A stretch of 41,690 bases of DNA from positions 1 to 41,690 of the forward strand of contig NZ_BEWO01000019.1 in NCBI RefSeq assembly GCF_002723975.1, given 5' to 3'. This document shows, piece after piece, positions 15,417 through 24,491 of this stretch; the first letter of the stretch is position 1, and each line of letters begins with the position of its first letter. The notes beneath the pieces were generated by a model. The model ran no database searches. It was given only the letters and a program-made list of their open reading frames with translations, and was not told the DNA's origin. Source of the stretch: Gluconobacter japonicus. GTDB lineage: Bacteria > Pseudomonadota > Alphaproteobacteria > Acetobacterales > Acetobacteraceae. The position numbers and the translations under genes are program-made.

Positions 15417-16961
15417 TCAGACCGGCAGTTCTTTGGGACGGGCAAGGGCATACCACCGCACGACAAGGAAGCGTGACAGCAGCAGGGTCGTAAAGAGGGT
15501 CGTCACGATACCGATCGTGATGGTCAGAGCGAAGTTTCGCACCGGCCCCGTACCGAACACAAACAGCATGACGTGGGCCAGAAACGCCGTGGCGTTACTA
15601 TCCACGATCGTGCTGGTCGCGCGTTCGAACCCGGCCTGAAGAGCCTGCAACGGCCCACGACCACGCTTCACTTCCTCACGAATACGCTCGTTGATCAGAA
15701 TATTGGCATCCACCGCCATACCCAGTGTCAGAAGCATACCCGCCATACCCGGCAGCGTCAGCGTTGCCTGGAACAGCGAGAGGATCGCCACCATCAGGAT
15801 CAGGTTCGCAAACAGGGCGATATCAGCATAGAGACCAAAGCGCCCATAGAAGAGCACCATGAATACAACAACCAGCAGGAAGCCCACACCCAGGCTGATG
15901 ATACCAGCATGGATAGAGGCTGCACCAAGGCTCGGGCCAATCGTCCGCTGTTCAATAACGGCGAGCGGAGCGGGAAGGGCGCCAGCCCGCAGCAGAAGGG
16001 CAAGGTCAGACGCACTATGCGCATCAAATCCACCCGTAATCTGGCCGCTTCCAGCCGTGATCGGGTTGATGATGTTCGGTGCCTCAATAACCTTGTTGTC
16101 CAGCACGATCGCAAATCGCTTGCCGACATTCGCGCGGGTCGTGTTCGCAAAAGCCGTCGCGCCAGCACTGTTAAGCTGGAACGTGACAGCCCAACCACCA
16201 CTCTGCTGATCAATGACAGCACCAGCGTTCGTCAGATCTGTTCCATCAACATCGACATGATCCTGAACAGCAACCTGAGAGTGCGTGCTGATATCCTCAA
16301 GCATCGTTGAGCCTGGGCTTGCGACGCTGGGATTGGGCGCTAGCAGACGGAAAGTCAGACGAGCAGTCGTTCCCAGAAGGGTCTTGATCCGCTCCGGATC
16401 ACTCACGCCCGGCAGTTCCACGACAATCCGGTCATCACCTTCACGGGCAATACTCGGATCAATCGCACCCGTCGCATCAATACGACGACGCACGATCTCA
16501 ATGGACTGAGCCACAGCATCGCGGGCCCGGGCCAGCATGGCGTCATGCTGAAGCGTCAGGACAATACGACCATTCGCTTCTGTGACATGGAACTCATCCG
16601 GCACAACAACCGGAAGATCCTGCATGGTCTTCAATGCTGCAGCACGCTCATCATCTGAACGCGGCGCAAAGCTGAGACTGGCCGTCTGATCGTCCTTCTG
16701 AAAATCCCGGTAACCGAGAGATTTATCCAGAAGGGTCTGACGTGCCTGATCCTGCAGGGACTGCAAACGATCATGCTCAAGAGACTTCAGATCAAGCTGA
16801 AGAAGCAGGTATGACCCACCTCGAAGATCAAGGCCAAGATGGATCTGCCGCCAGGGCAGGGACGGCGTGGGGGCACGCATGAAATTGGGCAGACACAGCA
16901 GGAGGCCGATCAGGCAAACGCCTGCGACACCCAGCAGTCTGAGCCGGCTGTAATACATCAT
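15417..16961 (-). CDS. secD: Protein translocase subunit SecD (514 aa)
   Basis: Six membrane segments with a large periplasmic domain after the first. Signature sequences are HLGLDLRGGSYLLLQLD near the N-terminus, the P1 domain with VVELPGVSDPERIKTLLG, and the C-terminal block GMAVDANILINERIREEVKR. ATG 16961 (MMYYSRLRLLG) is chosen; the longer frame to 17057 is Arg/Pro-rich and atypical. No yajC is present upstream, where it commonly lies; instead there is a divergent oxidoreductase gene 159 bases away. Confidence 0.94.
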   Translation of the reverse strand: MMYYSRLRLLGVAGVCLIGLLLCLPNFMRAPTPSLPWRQIHLGLDLRGGSYLLLQLDLKSLEHDRLQSLQDQARQTLLDKSLGYRDFQKDDQTASLSFAPRSDDERAAALKTMQDLPVVVPDEFHVTEANGRIVLTLQHDAMLARARDAVAQSIEIVRRRIDATGAIDPSIAREGDDRIVVELPGVSDPERIKTLLGTTARLTFRLLAPNPSVASPGSTMLEDISTHSQVAVQDHVDVDGTDLTNAGAVIDQQSGGWAVTFQLNSAGATAFANTTRANVGKRFAIVLDNKVIEAPNIINPITAGSGQITGGFDAHSASDLALLLRAGALPAPLAVIEQRTIGPSLGAASIHAGIISLGVGFLLVVVFMVLFYGRFGLYADIALFANLILMVAILSLFQATLTLPGMAGMLLTLGMAVDANILINERIREEVKRGRGPLQALQAGFERATSTIVDSNATAFLAHVMLFVFGTGPVRNFALTITIGIVTTLFTTLLLSRFLVVRWYALARPKELPV

Positions 16962-17120
16962 AACGGGTCGAGATGTCCTCGGCGGGTTTGGACGGTTCGA
17001 GTTTCTTGCGCGGGACCATGCCGCTTCCGCAATGCCGATGCAACCTTTCACCAACATTGTTCGCCCATTCCGGACCTGACGCCTTTGCGAAGGCGCAGCG
17101 GGCTGGTAATCCTGTCACGC

Positions 17121-18110
17121 ATGAACACTCGGCGACAGCTTCGGGTCGGCATCGTCGGTGCCGGTCATTTCGGGCGGTTTCACGCTCTCAAGTCAGCGGC
17201 AAATCCGGCTGAACATCTAGTGGCGCTCTTCGACCCTGACCCCGCTAGGGCGGCGTTGGTTGCCCGTGAAGCAAAATGTGCGGTTGCCCCCACTTACGAA
17301 GCACTTTTGGCGGATGTCGAAGCCGTCATCATCGCAGCCCCAGCCGAGTATCACTTCAAACTCGCCAGCGAGGCGCTTGAAGCTGATCGTCATGTTCTGG
17401 TGGAAAAACCGATCGCAGCAACACTGGATGAAGCATACCAATTGGCAGAAATCGCAGCGAGAACAGGGAAGGTTCTTCAGGTCGGTCACCTGCTTAGGTA
17501 TTCCGCAGAACACAAAGCCATTACAGAACGGATCACAAAACCCCTCTACATCGAGGCCACCCGCATCGCGCCCTTCAAACCACGCGGCACAGACGTCTCA
17601 GTCATTCTAGACCTGATGATCCATGACCTCGATCTCGTTCTGGCGATTGTAGACAGCCCCATCGCCGCCATTGACGCTATCGGTGCAGCGGTTTCGAGCG
17701 AGCATGAAGACATTGCGAATGCGCGTGTCCGTTTTGAAAACGGCTGCGTCGCCACGATTACCGCAAGTCGAATTTCCTTGAAAACAGAACGTCGTATGAG
17801 ACTTTTCTCACAAGATGGATACCTGTCTGCTGACTTCATGGAGCGCAAACTGAGCTTTATCGGGCGGGAACGCGGCCTGCCGCTTCCGGGTACCGGAGGC
17901 TTCCGACGAGAAGCCATCAGTTGGAACGATCATGATAATCTGACCGTCGAACATCAGGCTTTTGCATCCTCATGCCTCGAAGGCACTCCGGTGCTCGTAG
18001 ACGCACAGGCTGGCATCCGGGCACTGGATGCCGCGATCTGCGTCACGAAAAGCATTCATGCTTCCCGCAAAACCATGGAGCTTTCAGGTCTTATCCCTGC
18101 GATGGAATAG
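17121..18110 (+). CDS. Gfo/Idh/MocA family NAD(P)-dependent oxidoreductase (329 aa)
   Basis: Rossmann-fold sugar or cyclitol dehydrogenase. The dinucleotide site is VGIVGAGHFGRFHALK near residue 8, and the conserved EKPIA with its catalytic Lys is at about 94-98, followed by GHLLRYSAEHKAI and DLMIHDLDLVLAI with the catalytic His. ATG 17121 is used since the frame upstream overlaps the divergent secD region without similarity. The substrate cannot be read. Some relatives oxidise UDP-N-acetylglucosamine, others inositols; no neighbour here settles it. Confidence 0.85.
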   Translation: MNTRRQLRVGIVGAGHFGRFHALKSAANPAEHLVALFDPDPARAALVAREAKCAVAPTYEALLADVEAVIIAAPAEYHFKLASEALEADRHVLVEKPIAATLDEAYQLAEIAARTGKVLQVGHLLRYSAEHKAITERITKPLYIEATRIAPFKPRGTDVSVILDLMIHDLDLVLAIVDSPIAAIDAIGAAVSSEHEDIANARVRFENGCVATITASRISLKTERRMRLFSQDGYLSADFMERKLSFIGRERGLPLPGTGGFRREAISWNDHDNLTVEHQAFASSCLEGTPVLVDAQAGIRALDAAICVTKSIHASRKTMELSGLIPAME

Positions 18111-18131
18111 ACCTGAAATTACACTAGCAAC

Positions 18132-19943
18132 TCATTGAGATTGCAACTCTTCTTTCTTGACCTCCAGCTCCAGCCACTGCTCTTCAGCCTCTGTCAGAGC
18201 ATTTTCTGCGGCCTGAAGAGCATCGCTGATTTTCGCAAATTTGGCAGGGTCGCGCGTGTAGAGAGCAGGATCGGCCAGAGCTTCTCTATACGTAACGATC
18301 TCTTTCTCCAGCTTGGCCATTTTTCCGGGAAGAAGGTCAAGTGCACGCTTGTCGTTATAACTGAGCTTTGTCTGCTTCTTTTCTGATTTTACGATATTTT
18401 TAGGGTCAGGATTAACGAACGACTTCTCGTCAACACTTCTCTCAGCAGGGGCTTCGCCACGTCGTTGAACCAGCATGTCAGAATATCCACCTGCATACTC
18501 AATCCAATGACCATCCCCTTCTGACACCAGAACGGAGCCCGCAACCCGGTCCAGAAAATCACGGTCATGGCTGACGAGCAGAACCGTACCCGCATAATCA
18601 GCCAGCATCTCCTGCAGCAGATCAAGCGTTTCCAGATCAAGATCGTTGGTTGGCTCATCCAGCACCATAAGACTGGATGGTTTGGCCAAAGCGCACGCAA
18701 GGGCCAGACGGCCACGCTCTCCACCCGACAGCTTGCCAACAGGCGTACGAGCCTGCTCGGGCCGGAACATGAAGTCCTTCATGTACCCAATAACATGCCG
18801 CTTTTCAGTCCCGACCTGGACCATATCGCCGCTTCCTCCCGTCAGGGTATCAGAAAGCGTTTTAGTGGGATCAAGACTTTCACGTTGCTGATCCAGCGTC
18901 ACCATAGCAACAGACGGTCCGATATAGACCGAGCCTTCCTGAGGAGCCATTCGCCCCGTCAGCAGTCGAATAAGTGTCGTTTTGCCAGCACCATTCGCCC
19001 CGACCAGCCCAAGTCGGTCCCCACGAAGTATTTTGAGATCAAGGTTGTTGACGATCTGCCGGTCATCATAAGACCACCCTAGATTCTCGGCGCCAATCGT
19101 GATTTTTCCGGCTCCGTCGGCCTCAGTAGCAGCCATCCGGAGCGTACCAGTGCCGCGCGAAGCTATTTCCCGACGGTTGTTTCTCAATGTCGCAAGTTCA
19201 GCCACGCGGCGCACGTTCCGCTTTCGCCGAGCTGTTACACCATACCGCATCCAGTCTTCTTCACGGGCAATCTGGCGATCCAGCTTGTGAGCATCACGCT
19301 CTTCCTGCTCCAGAACCTCGTCGCGCCAGGTTTCATAGCGCGAAAATCCTTGGTCCAGACGGCGCGTCTTACCTTGCTCAAGCCAGACAACACTGCGAGA
19401 CAGCGTTTCCAGAAGACGACGGTCATGGCTGATGACAATCATGGCACAGCGGGAAGCAGCCAGTTCTTTTTCGAGCCATGTGATTGTTGGCAGATCAAGA
19501 TGGTTGGTCGGTTCATCCAAAAGCAACAGGTCCGGCTCAGCCGCCAGCGCCCGGGCAAGAGCACAACGACGCACTTCACCGCCTGAAAGCCGCTCACACC
19601 CTTCGTCACCTGTCATGCCAAGTTCGGACAACATGGCGCGGGCACGATAATGCTCTGTCTCGTCCAGACCGTCAGCGACATAATGAAATGTAGAAGGATA
19701 GGCAGAAAGATCCGGCTCCTGGGCCAGATAATGGACCTTCACTCCTGGCTGAACGAAACGCGTTCCGTCGTCAGCGATGATATCACCCGCCGCTATTTTG
19801 AGGAGCGTGGATTTGCCCGAGCCGTTCCGCCCGACAAGGCAAATACGTTCTCCCGGCAGGACGCCAAGCTCCGCTCCATCAAGGAGCGGGCGTCCGCCAA
19901 GAGTGTAGGTAATATTCTGGAGAAGGAGGATGGGTGCCGACAT
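18132..19943 (-). CDS. uup: ABC-F ATPase, Uup type (603 aa)
   Basis: Soluble tandem ATPase without membrane segments, from the family that acts on ribosomes or nucleic acid. Two ATP-binding cassettes are seen: GRNGSGKSTLL near residue 38 with RLSGGEVRRCALARAL and LLLLDEPTNHLDL, then GANGAGKTTLIRLL near 318 with KLSGGERGRLALACAL and LMVLDEPTNDLDLETL. The linker and a C-terminal charged coiled coil (residues 530-603, LPGKMAKLEKEIVTYREAL and onward) match Uup, which binds DNA branch structures and affects transposon excision in E. coli. It lies 58 bases downstream of phyR's stop in divergent order to the stress cluster. Confidence 0.88.
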   Translation of the reverse strand: MSAPILLLQNITYTLGGRPLLDGAELGVLPGERICLVGRNGSGKSTLLKIAAGDIIADDGTRFVQPGVKVHYLAQEPDLSAYPSTFHYVADGLDETEHYRARAMLSELGMTGDEGCERLSGGEVRRCALARALAAEPDLLLLDEPTNHLDLPTITWLEKELAASRCAMIVISHDRRLLETLSRSVVWLEQGKTRRLDQGFSRYETWRDEVLEQEERDAHKLDRQIAREEDWMRYGVTARRKRNVRRVAELATLRNNRREIASRGTGTLRMAATEADGAGKITIGAENLGWSYDDRQIVNNLDLKILRGDRLGLVGANGAGKTTLIRLLTGRMAPQEGSVYIGPSVAMVTLDQQRESLDPTKTLSDTLTGGSGDMVQVGTEKRHVIGYMKDFMFRPEQARTPVGKLSGGERGRLALACALAKPSSLMVLDEPTNDLDLETLDLLQEMLADYAGTVLLVSHDRDFLDRVAGSVLVSEGDGHWIEYAGGYSDMLVQRRGEAPAERSVDEKSFVNPDPKNIVKSEKKQTKLSYNDKRALDLLPGKMAKLEKEIVTYREALADPALYTRDPAKFAKISDALQAAENALTEAEEQWLELEVKKEELQSQ

Positions 19944-20001
19944 GCCTCCTATGTGTCGCAGGAGACGTCAGCCCGCAAGGCTCCCAATTCCTGTTTTCAA
20001 C

Positions 20002-20733
20002 TCAAACCGGCTCTACGCCACCTGTTACAGCCTGATACGTCGCAACAGCCAGAGCCAACGGCTCAAACGGCTTCGTAATCACAAAGGAAGGCTCGTGCGC
20101 TTCCCCAGTCAAAAGACGCTCGGGATAGGCCGTTACAAAAATAACAGGGGTTTCATGCGTTTTAAGGATACGACCGACAGCATGCATACCGTCTCCACCG
20201 CCTCCCAGATTGATATCGGCAAGTATCAGACCTGGTTTTGTCTCGACAGCCAATTTGACAGCATCGGCCTCTGTATGAGCTACGCCGGCAATCTTGTGAC
20301 CACACCGTTCAACGAGATCCTGAATATCCATCGCAATGATGGGCTCATCCTCAATGATCAGCACTGATGTCTGGGCAATCCCCTGCAAAGCCTGACGGGC
20401 AATTCCAAGTTCACTTGCTGCATCTTCTTCAGAAATGGACAATGCGCGCGCAGCGGAAGCCAGTGACTGCTCCTCTAGAGACGTCAGAAGCAACAAGGCT
20501 CTCTGGGTTAACGTCATACCGGCCTGCAAGGCAGACTTGTGAGAAAATTCCTGCACAAGCTTGCCATAAAGAGCCAGTCGGGCAGGGAGGTCTGCTTCTC
20601 CTTCAGCCAGTAAATCTTTCAGAGCGCTGGCAACCAGACGATCTCCCTGCGCCTGATCCCCGGCCAGCGCACGAGCAAAACGACGGGCATAAGGCAGCGC
20701 CGCGATAAGTTCCTGACGTGCCGTGTCAGTCAT
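20002..20733 (-). CDS. phyR: General stress response anti-anti-sigma factor PhyR (243 aa)
   Basis: The N-terminal 120 residues form a sigma-like domain (RQELIAALPYARRFARALAG; SLASAARALSISEEDAASEL) and the C-terminal 120 a receiver domain. Receiver residues are visible: acidic pocket in IIEDEP (128-130), phosphoacceptor Asp173 in LADINLGGGGDG, Thr201 in FVTAYPE (the variant motif of this receiver subgroup) and Lys221 in ITKPFEP. When phosphorylated, the sigma-like domain binds NepR and frees EcfG. It is divergent from an ecfG gene with 127 bases between them, the classic layout. Confidence 0.96.
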   Translation of the reverse strand: MTDTARQELIAALPYARRFARALAGDQAQGDRLVASALKDLLAEGEADLPARLALYGKLVQEFSHKSALQAGMTLTQRALLLLTSLEEQSLASAARALSISEEDAASELGIARQALQGIAQTSVLIIEDEPIIAMDIQDLVERCGHKIAGVAHTEADAVKLAVETKPGLILADINLGGGGDGMHAVGRILKTHETPVIFVTAYPERLLTGEAHEPSFVITKPFEPLALAVATYQAVTGGVEPV

Positions 20734-20764
20734 GGATTCTTGGCCTCTTGCAGAATGGTCGCAC

Positions 20765-20790
20765 GGAAACCTTATGAGGAGCTATCCGTT
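20765..20790 (+). promoter_or_regulatory. Candidate EcfG-dependent promoter for the first sigma gene
   Basis: GGAAAC (20765-20770), 16 bases, then CGTT (20787-20790), close to the alphaproteobacterial stress-response consensus GGAAC-N16-18-CGTT. It sits about 70 bases upstream of ATG 20861 on the same strand, implying autoregulation. I saw no equivalent in the phyR direction. Confidence 0.55.
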
Positions 20791-20860
20791 TGCGGCAATT
20801 GATTAATCATGACACGACCAGCATGACGCGCCTAGTGTTCGTTATCCGGTCGCACCTCAC

Positions 20861-21436
20861 ATGTTCCTTTGGAAGGACAATCCTCTGACAAACCCTGTTT
20901 CCGGCACGCTACCGGCTCCGCAGGAGAAAAGAGGATCTTCCTTCCATCAGGAACTCCTCAAAACACTCCCCGACCTTCGCGGTTTTGCGCGTTTTTTAAC
21001 CCGTGATGCGACGGCAGCAGATGATCTTGTGCAAGATACGGTCGTGCGGGCTCTCGCAGCCCAAACGCAGTTCGAAACAGGAACCACGCTCAAGGCGTGG
21101 CTGTTCACAATTCAGAGAAATGCCTTTTACGAGCAACGCAGGCGTTTTTCCCGCGAACAGGAGATCATGCAAGATTTCGAACTCGATATGCCCGTCTCTT
21201 CCGAAGCTCCTTCAATGCAAAGCGCAAGAGATGCCATCACAGATCTCGGGGAAATTCTTTGGAAACTGCCAGACCTTCTGCGGGAAGCCATCATCCTGGT
21301 CGGTGCGCAGGAGCTTTCATATGAAGATGCAGCCTGTATTTGCAATGTTCCTGCTGGCACCATGAAAGCAAGGGTGTCTCGCGCCAGAAGCCAGTTAGCG
21401 GCTCTAACGGCAACAGACAGTTCATTGGAAAATTAA
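20861..21436 (+). CDS. ecfG: EcfG-type RNA polymerase sigma factor, copy 1 (191 aa)
   Basis: ECF sigma factor of the general stress response. Region 2 is LPDLRGFARFLTRDATAADD followed by LVQDTVVRALAAQTQFETGT and LKAWLFTIQRNAFYEQRRR. Region 4 is LPDLLREAIILVGAQELSYE followed by DAACICNVPAGTMKARVSRA. The first 28 residues are an extra low-complexity lead. It is divergent from phyR and preceded by a candidate EcfG promoter. The product is normally held by NepR until PhyR is phosphorylated. Confidence 0.93.
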   Translation: MFLWKDNPLTNPVSGTLPAPQEKRGSSFHQELLKTLPDLRGFARFLTRDATAADDLVQDTVVRALAAQTQFETGTTLKAWLFTIQRNAFYEQRRRFSREQEIMQDFELDMPVSSEAPSMQSARDAITDLGEILWKLPDLLREAIILVGAQELSYEDAACICNVPAGTMKARVSRARSQLAALTATDSSLEN

Positions 21437-21491
21437 GATTAACTCATTGTTAAAAAACAATTTCCAAGAAAAATAGAAAAATTTTCCATCT

Positions 21492-21517
21492 GGATGCAAC
21501 GATCCTGAAGTTCCGTT
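21492..21517 (+). promoter_or_regulatory. Weaker candidate EcfG promoter for the second sigma gene
   Basis: GGAT (21492-21495), 18 bases, CGTT (21514-21517): one mismatch from the GGAA core with the same GGAA-to-CGTT distance as the site at 20765. It is 41 bases upstream of ATG 21559. Confidence 0.3.
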
Positions 21518-21558
21518 CATTGATCCCATGAAACAGGACGAAATCAGGAGTATTTCCC

Positions 21559-22134
21559 ATGACGTTCCATGACCAGGTTATTGCCATTCTTCCGAAGCTT
21601 CGCGTTCAGGCCCTTTCCCTGACCCGCAACCGCGCAGCTGCAGAAGATCTGGTTCAGGATGCTGTGTGCAATGCTCTTGCCGCCCAGAACAGCTTTATAC
21701 CCGGCACCAATTTTTCTGCCTGGATGCATCGTATCCTTCGCAATCGCTTCATCTCCGATCTGCGCAAACGCCGTGAGACGACAGATATCGACGATGTGCC
21801 AGCAGCCAATTTTGCAAGCCCGGCCACACATGAAGACAGCCTTGCATTAAAGGACCTCTCTCTCGCTCTGTCGCGCCTTCCGGCTGATCAGAGGGAAGCG
21901 CTCGTTATGGTTGTTATTCAGGGCATGAGCTATGAAGCTCTGGCAGAAGCTACGGACTGCGCCGTTGGTACAGCAAAAAGTCGCGTTTTCCGCGCACGTC
22001 GTCAGCTTGAAGCATGGATGACGGGAGAAATGCCCAGCAACGACAAGCTCCGGGTCAAGGTAAAAGCGCTGCGTGAAGCGATTGATGCCCGCCATCGCGA
22101 CGGCAAGTCTGCGGATGATCTGTTTCTTTCCTGA
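21559..22134 (+). CDS. EcfG-type RNA polymerase sigma factor, copy 2 (191 aa)
   Basis: A second ECF sigma factor of the same subgroup: LPKLRVQALSLTRNRAAAED, LVQDAVCNALAAQNSFIPGT, FSAWMHRILRNRFISDLRKR for region 2, and LPADQREALVMVVIQGMSYE, ALAEATDCAVGTAKSRVFRA for region 4. Unlike copy 1 it has no N-terminal lead but carries a 40-residue charged tail after region 4 (KLRVKVKALREAIDARHRDG). It follows copy 1 after 122 bases. AGGAG precedes the ATG. The two sigma factors may differ in targets or in NepR affinity; sequence alone does not say which is the main one. Confidence 0.92.
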   Translation: MTFHDQVIAILPKLRVQALSLTRNRAAAEDLVQDAVCNALAAQNSFIPGTNFSAWMHRILRNRFISDLRKRRETTDIDDVPAANFASPATHEDSLALKDLSLALSRLPADQREALVMVVIQGMSYEALAEATDCAVGTAKSRVFRARRQLEAWMTGEMPSNDKLRVKVKALREAIDARHRDGKSADDLFLS

Positions 22135-22338
22135 GCGAGTATGAACTTTTAGTCTTGCACGGACGTTAAAAAATCGTCCATTTCGGAATTCAGGCAATTG
22201 CGGCAGGTCTGCTGTATTTTGTAAACATTCCGTCGCTGCCTCATTCATCGGCTTCTGATAAGGTCGACCGATGGCAGGCAGCACGCAGGGACAGAAGTGA
22301 CTGTTCTCCTTTGTCACAGAGAGGCTCAGGACTATAAA

Positions 22339-22512
22339 ATGACCGGAGGAGACAAGTCCCAATCCTCATCCGGAAAACCAAAAGTTGAAGAGAACGATTC
22401 TCCTTTTGGTATCTGGCTGAGCCGCGGACTTCATCAGCTCTTTGACGATGTTGCGAACGAACCTATTCCTGACGAGCTCCTCAAGCTTATCGAAGAAGAC
22501 CGCAACAAGTGA
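22339..22512 (+). CDS. nepR: Anti-sigma factor NepR (57 aa)
   Basis: Short protein with the NepR core of two helices: SPFGIWLSRGLHQLFDDVAN, then EPIPDELLKLIEEDRN. The acidic, Pro-containing linker and the FG start are typical. It binds EcfG and is titrated by phosphorylated PhyR. ATG 22339 is preferred over the in-frame start at 22297 since NepR proteins begin about here. There is a 204-base gap after the second sigma gene and no obvious EcfG promoter in it. Confidence 0.9.
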   Translation: MTGGDKSQSSSGKPKVEENDSPFGIWLSRGLHQLFDDVANEPIPDELLKLIEEDRNK

Positions 22513-22582
22513 AAAAATCTGCAGCCCGACCTGAGATATCGGGTCGGCGGTCTCAAGGGGCCTGATCATTCCTTACCGCAGA

Positions 22583-24382
22583 ATGATTTTTCGCAGTGTG
22601 AGAATGCTAGACACTGTCAGTGCCCGTGTCATGGCGCTCATTGTCGCAACGACTCTGCCACTGGCCACCATTGCGGGACTGCTTGCCTGGCATAATTATC
22701 AGGAAAATGTAGGGAATGCGCTTTCTCGTACCGAGAAAGACGCCCAAACCGCCCTCTCTGAACTATCCAGTGATATGGACCAGACCCATACCGCTCTGGA
22801 TATGCTCGCAGAGGGAAACATCTCCCCTGACAATGCTCTCAGGGAATTTGCTCTCGTTCAAACCATCTCCCAGCATCACTATTGTTCACTGGTTCTTACG
22901 GATGCAGACGGTCGCCCGGTCGTGGTTCTGCCACCACCGTCATCTCAAGACCCGGCAATCTGCACTTCGAGCGAACTGCTTCCTATTCTTTAAGACGGCG
23001 CTCATCGTCCCAATATTGGCGTAGACGTTCTGAAGGGTAAACGCGGTCCACTCATCCGCTTCGTTGTCCCACTGATGAATCAGGGCGCCATTACCGGTTA
23101 TATAGTAGCGGTACGAACGCTTGGATGGCAAAGAAGCCACCTGCCAATGGGAGATGGCCGACTTCTTCTGGGCGTCAATGACAATGCCCGTCATCTTCTA
23201 TTGATGGGGGATCAAGCGATCTTTTCGCTTTTCCCTGATCATCCCGACATCCCTGAACTTCCCGCAGCAGTTCACGAGCGTCTTAAAACAGACTTTACAA
23301 GACATGCCTTGCACGATGCCTTCACGATTAAAGGCACGACTTATGTTCTTCAGAATGCCTATGGCCCGGTCAGCCTCCTTGTCGCCACCGAGCGCACACA
23401 TGAAGAAAGCAGAGCTCTTAATATTTTCCTTATTCGGGTGGGGTTAATTGCAGGACTGCTGGCACTGGAATTGATCGCCGTTGCCCTTGCCGCCAGAACC
23501 TTTCTTGTAGAGCCACTGGAACGACTTGCTCTTGCCGTCGCAGAATGGAGGAGGGGCGCCCCGTTTGATCCCCGTATCAACCGCTCGATCCCGCTGGAAA
23601 TCCGCCATCTTGAACGGGCGTTTCTCCGTGCAACACGTCGTCTGACACGCCATGAGCAGGAACTCGAAAAATCTGCCCATCATCAGGATATGCTGATTCG
23701 GGAAATCCACCATCGCGTTAAAAACAATCTTCAGGTCATTGCATCCCTGCTGAATCTACAGGCAAGTCGTATCCGTTCCCATGAAGCCCGCGAGGAATTT
23801 AGACTTGTGCGGGACAGGGTCAGAGCGCTCGCCACCCTTCATCGCTATCTTTATTCAGAGAACGGCTTATCGGCGCTCGACGTTCAGAGCTTCCTCGAAG
23901 AATTATGTTCCATCCTGTTCTCTGCTCACAACATGAATACGCAGACTCGTATTCGGCTGAAGCTGGACATTGAGCATGTTCTGATCTCACCGGATCAGGC
24001 GGTTCCGGTGGCACTGATTGTCACAGAAGTCGTTAGCAATGCTCTTCGGTATGCATTCCCTGAAAACCGATCAGGCGCTATCAGTATTTCGCTTCGTCGC
24101 GTCCCCAATCCCCCTCCGGAAAAAGAGGGTCTCGTTGAACTTGAACTTGGAGATAACGGGATTGGCTTGGACGCCGCCCGCGCCTCCGAGTCCCGCACGC
24201 GACGTGAAGGCATAGGCATTCAGTTAATCCGAGGTTTTGCGCGACAAATCAACGCGGACCTGTTGATCAACAATGATGGTGGCACCTGGTATAATCTAAA
24301 GTTTGTTCCCGCTGATCCCGTTCCGACCGCGGTCGCCATCGCGCAGCAGGCAATCAACAGAGACGATTCGCCCATCTCGTAA
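22583..24382 (+). pseudogene. HisKA_2-family sensor histidine kinase split by an in-frame stop
   Basis: One reading frame runs from ATG 22583 to 24382 (599 codons plus stop) but contains a TAA at 22991-22993, codon 137. Bases 22994-23074 continue the same frame without a break (DGAHRPNIGVDVLKGKRGPL), showing a single nonsense change rather than a frameshift. The full protein would have membrane segment 1 (VMALIVATTLPLATIAGLLA), a periplasmic sensor domain containing the stop, membrane segment 2 (LIRVGLIAGLLALELIAVAL), a linker, the HisKA_2 phosphoacceptor LIREIHHRVKNNLQVIASLL and an HATPase domain (EVVSNALRYAFPE, DNGIGLD, GIGIQLIRG). Such kinases feed PhyR. A restart at ATG 23075 would give a 435-residue kinase lacking membrane segment 1 and the front of the sensor. 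It may be an error in the sequence, a real loss, or a read-through site. Confidence 0.85.
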
Positions 24383-24491
24383 GGCGTACTGGAGTTCCGA
24401 CTCCTGAAAATGGGCATAAAAATCTAAATAAGCTGCAAGAAATGCGTCGAAGGCTGTCTTACAGCAATTTTGCGACCTATATGCAGGGATC

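Noticed and set aside
22526-22547. Inverted repeat CCGACC/GGTCGG between nepR and the kinase gene as a terminator.
   Set aside because: The stem is only 6 bp and no T-run follows on the plus strand.
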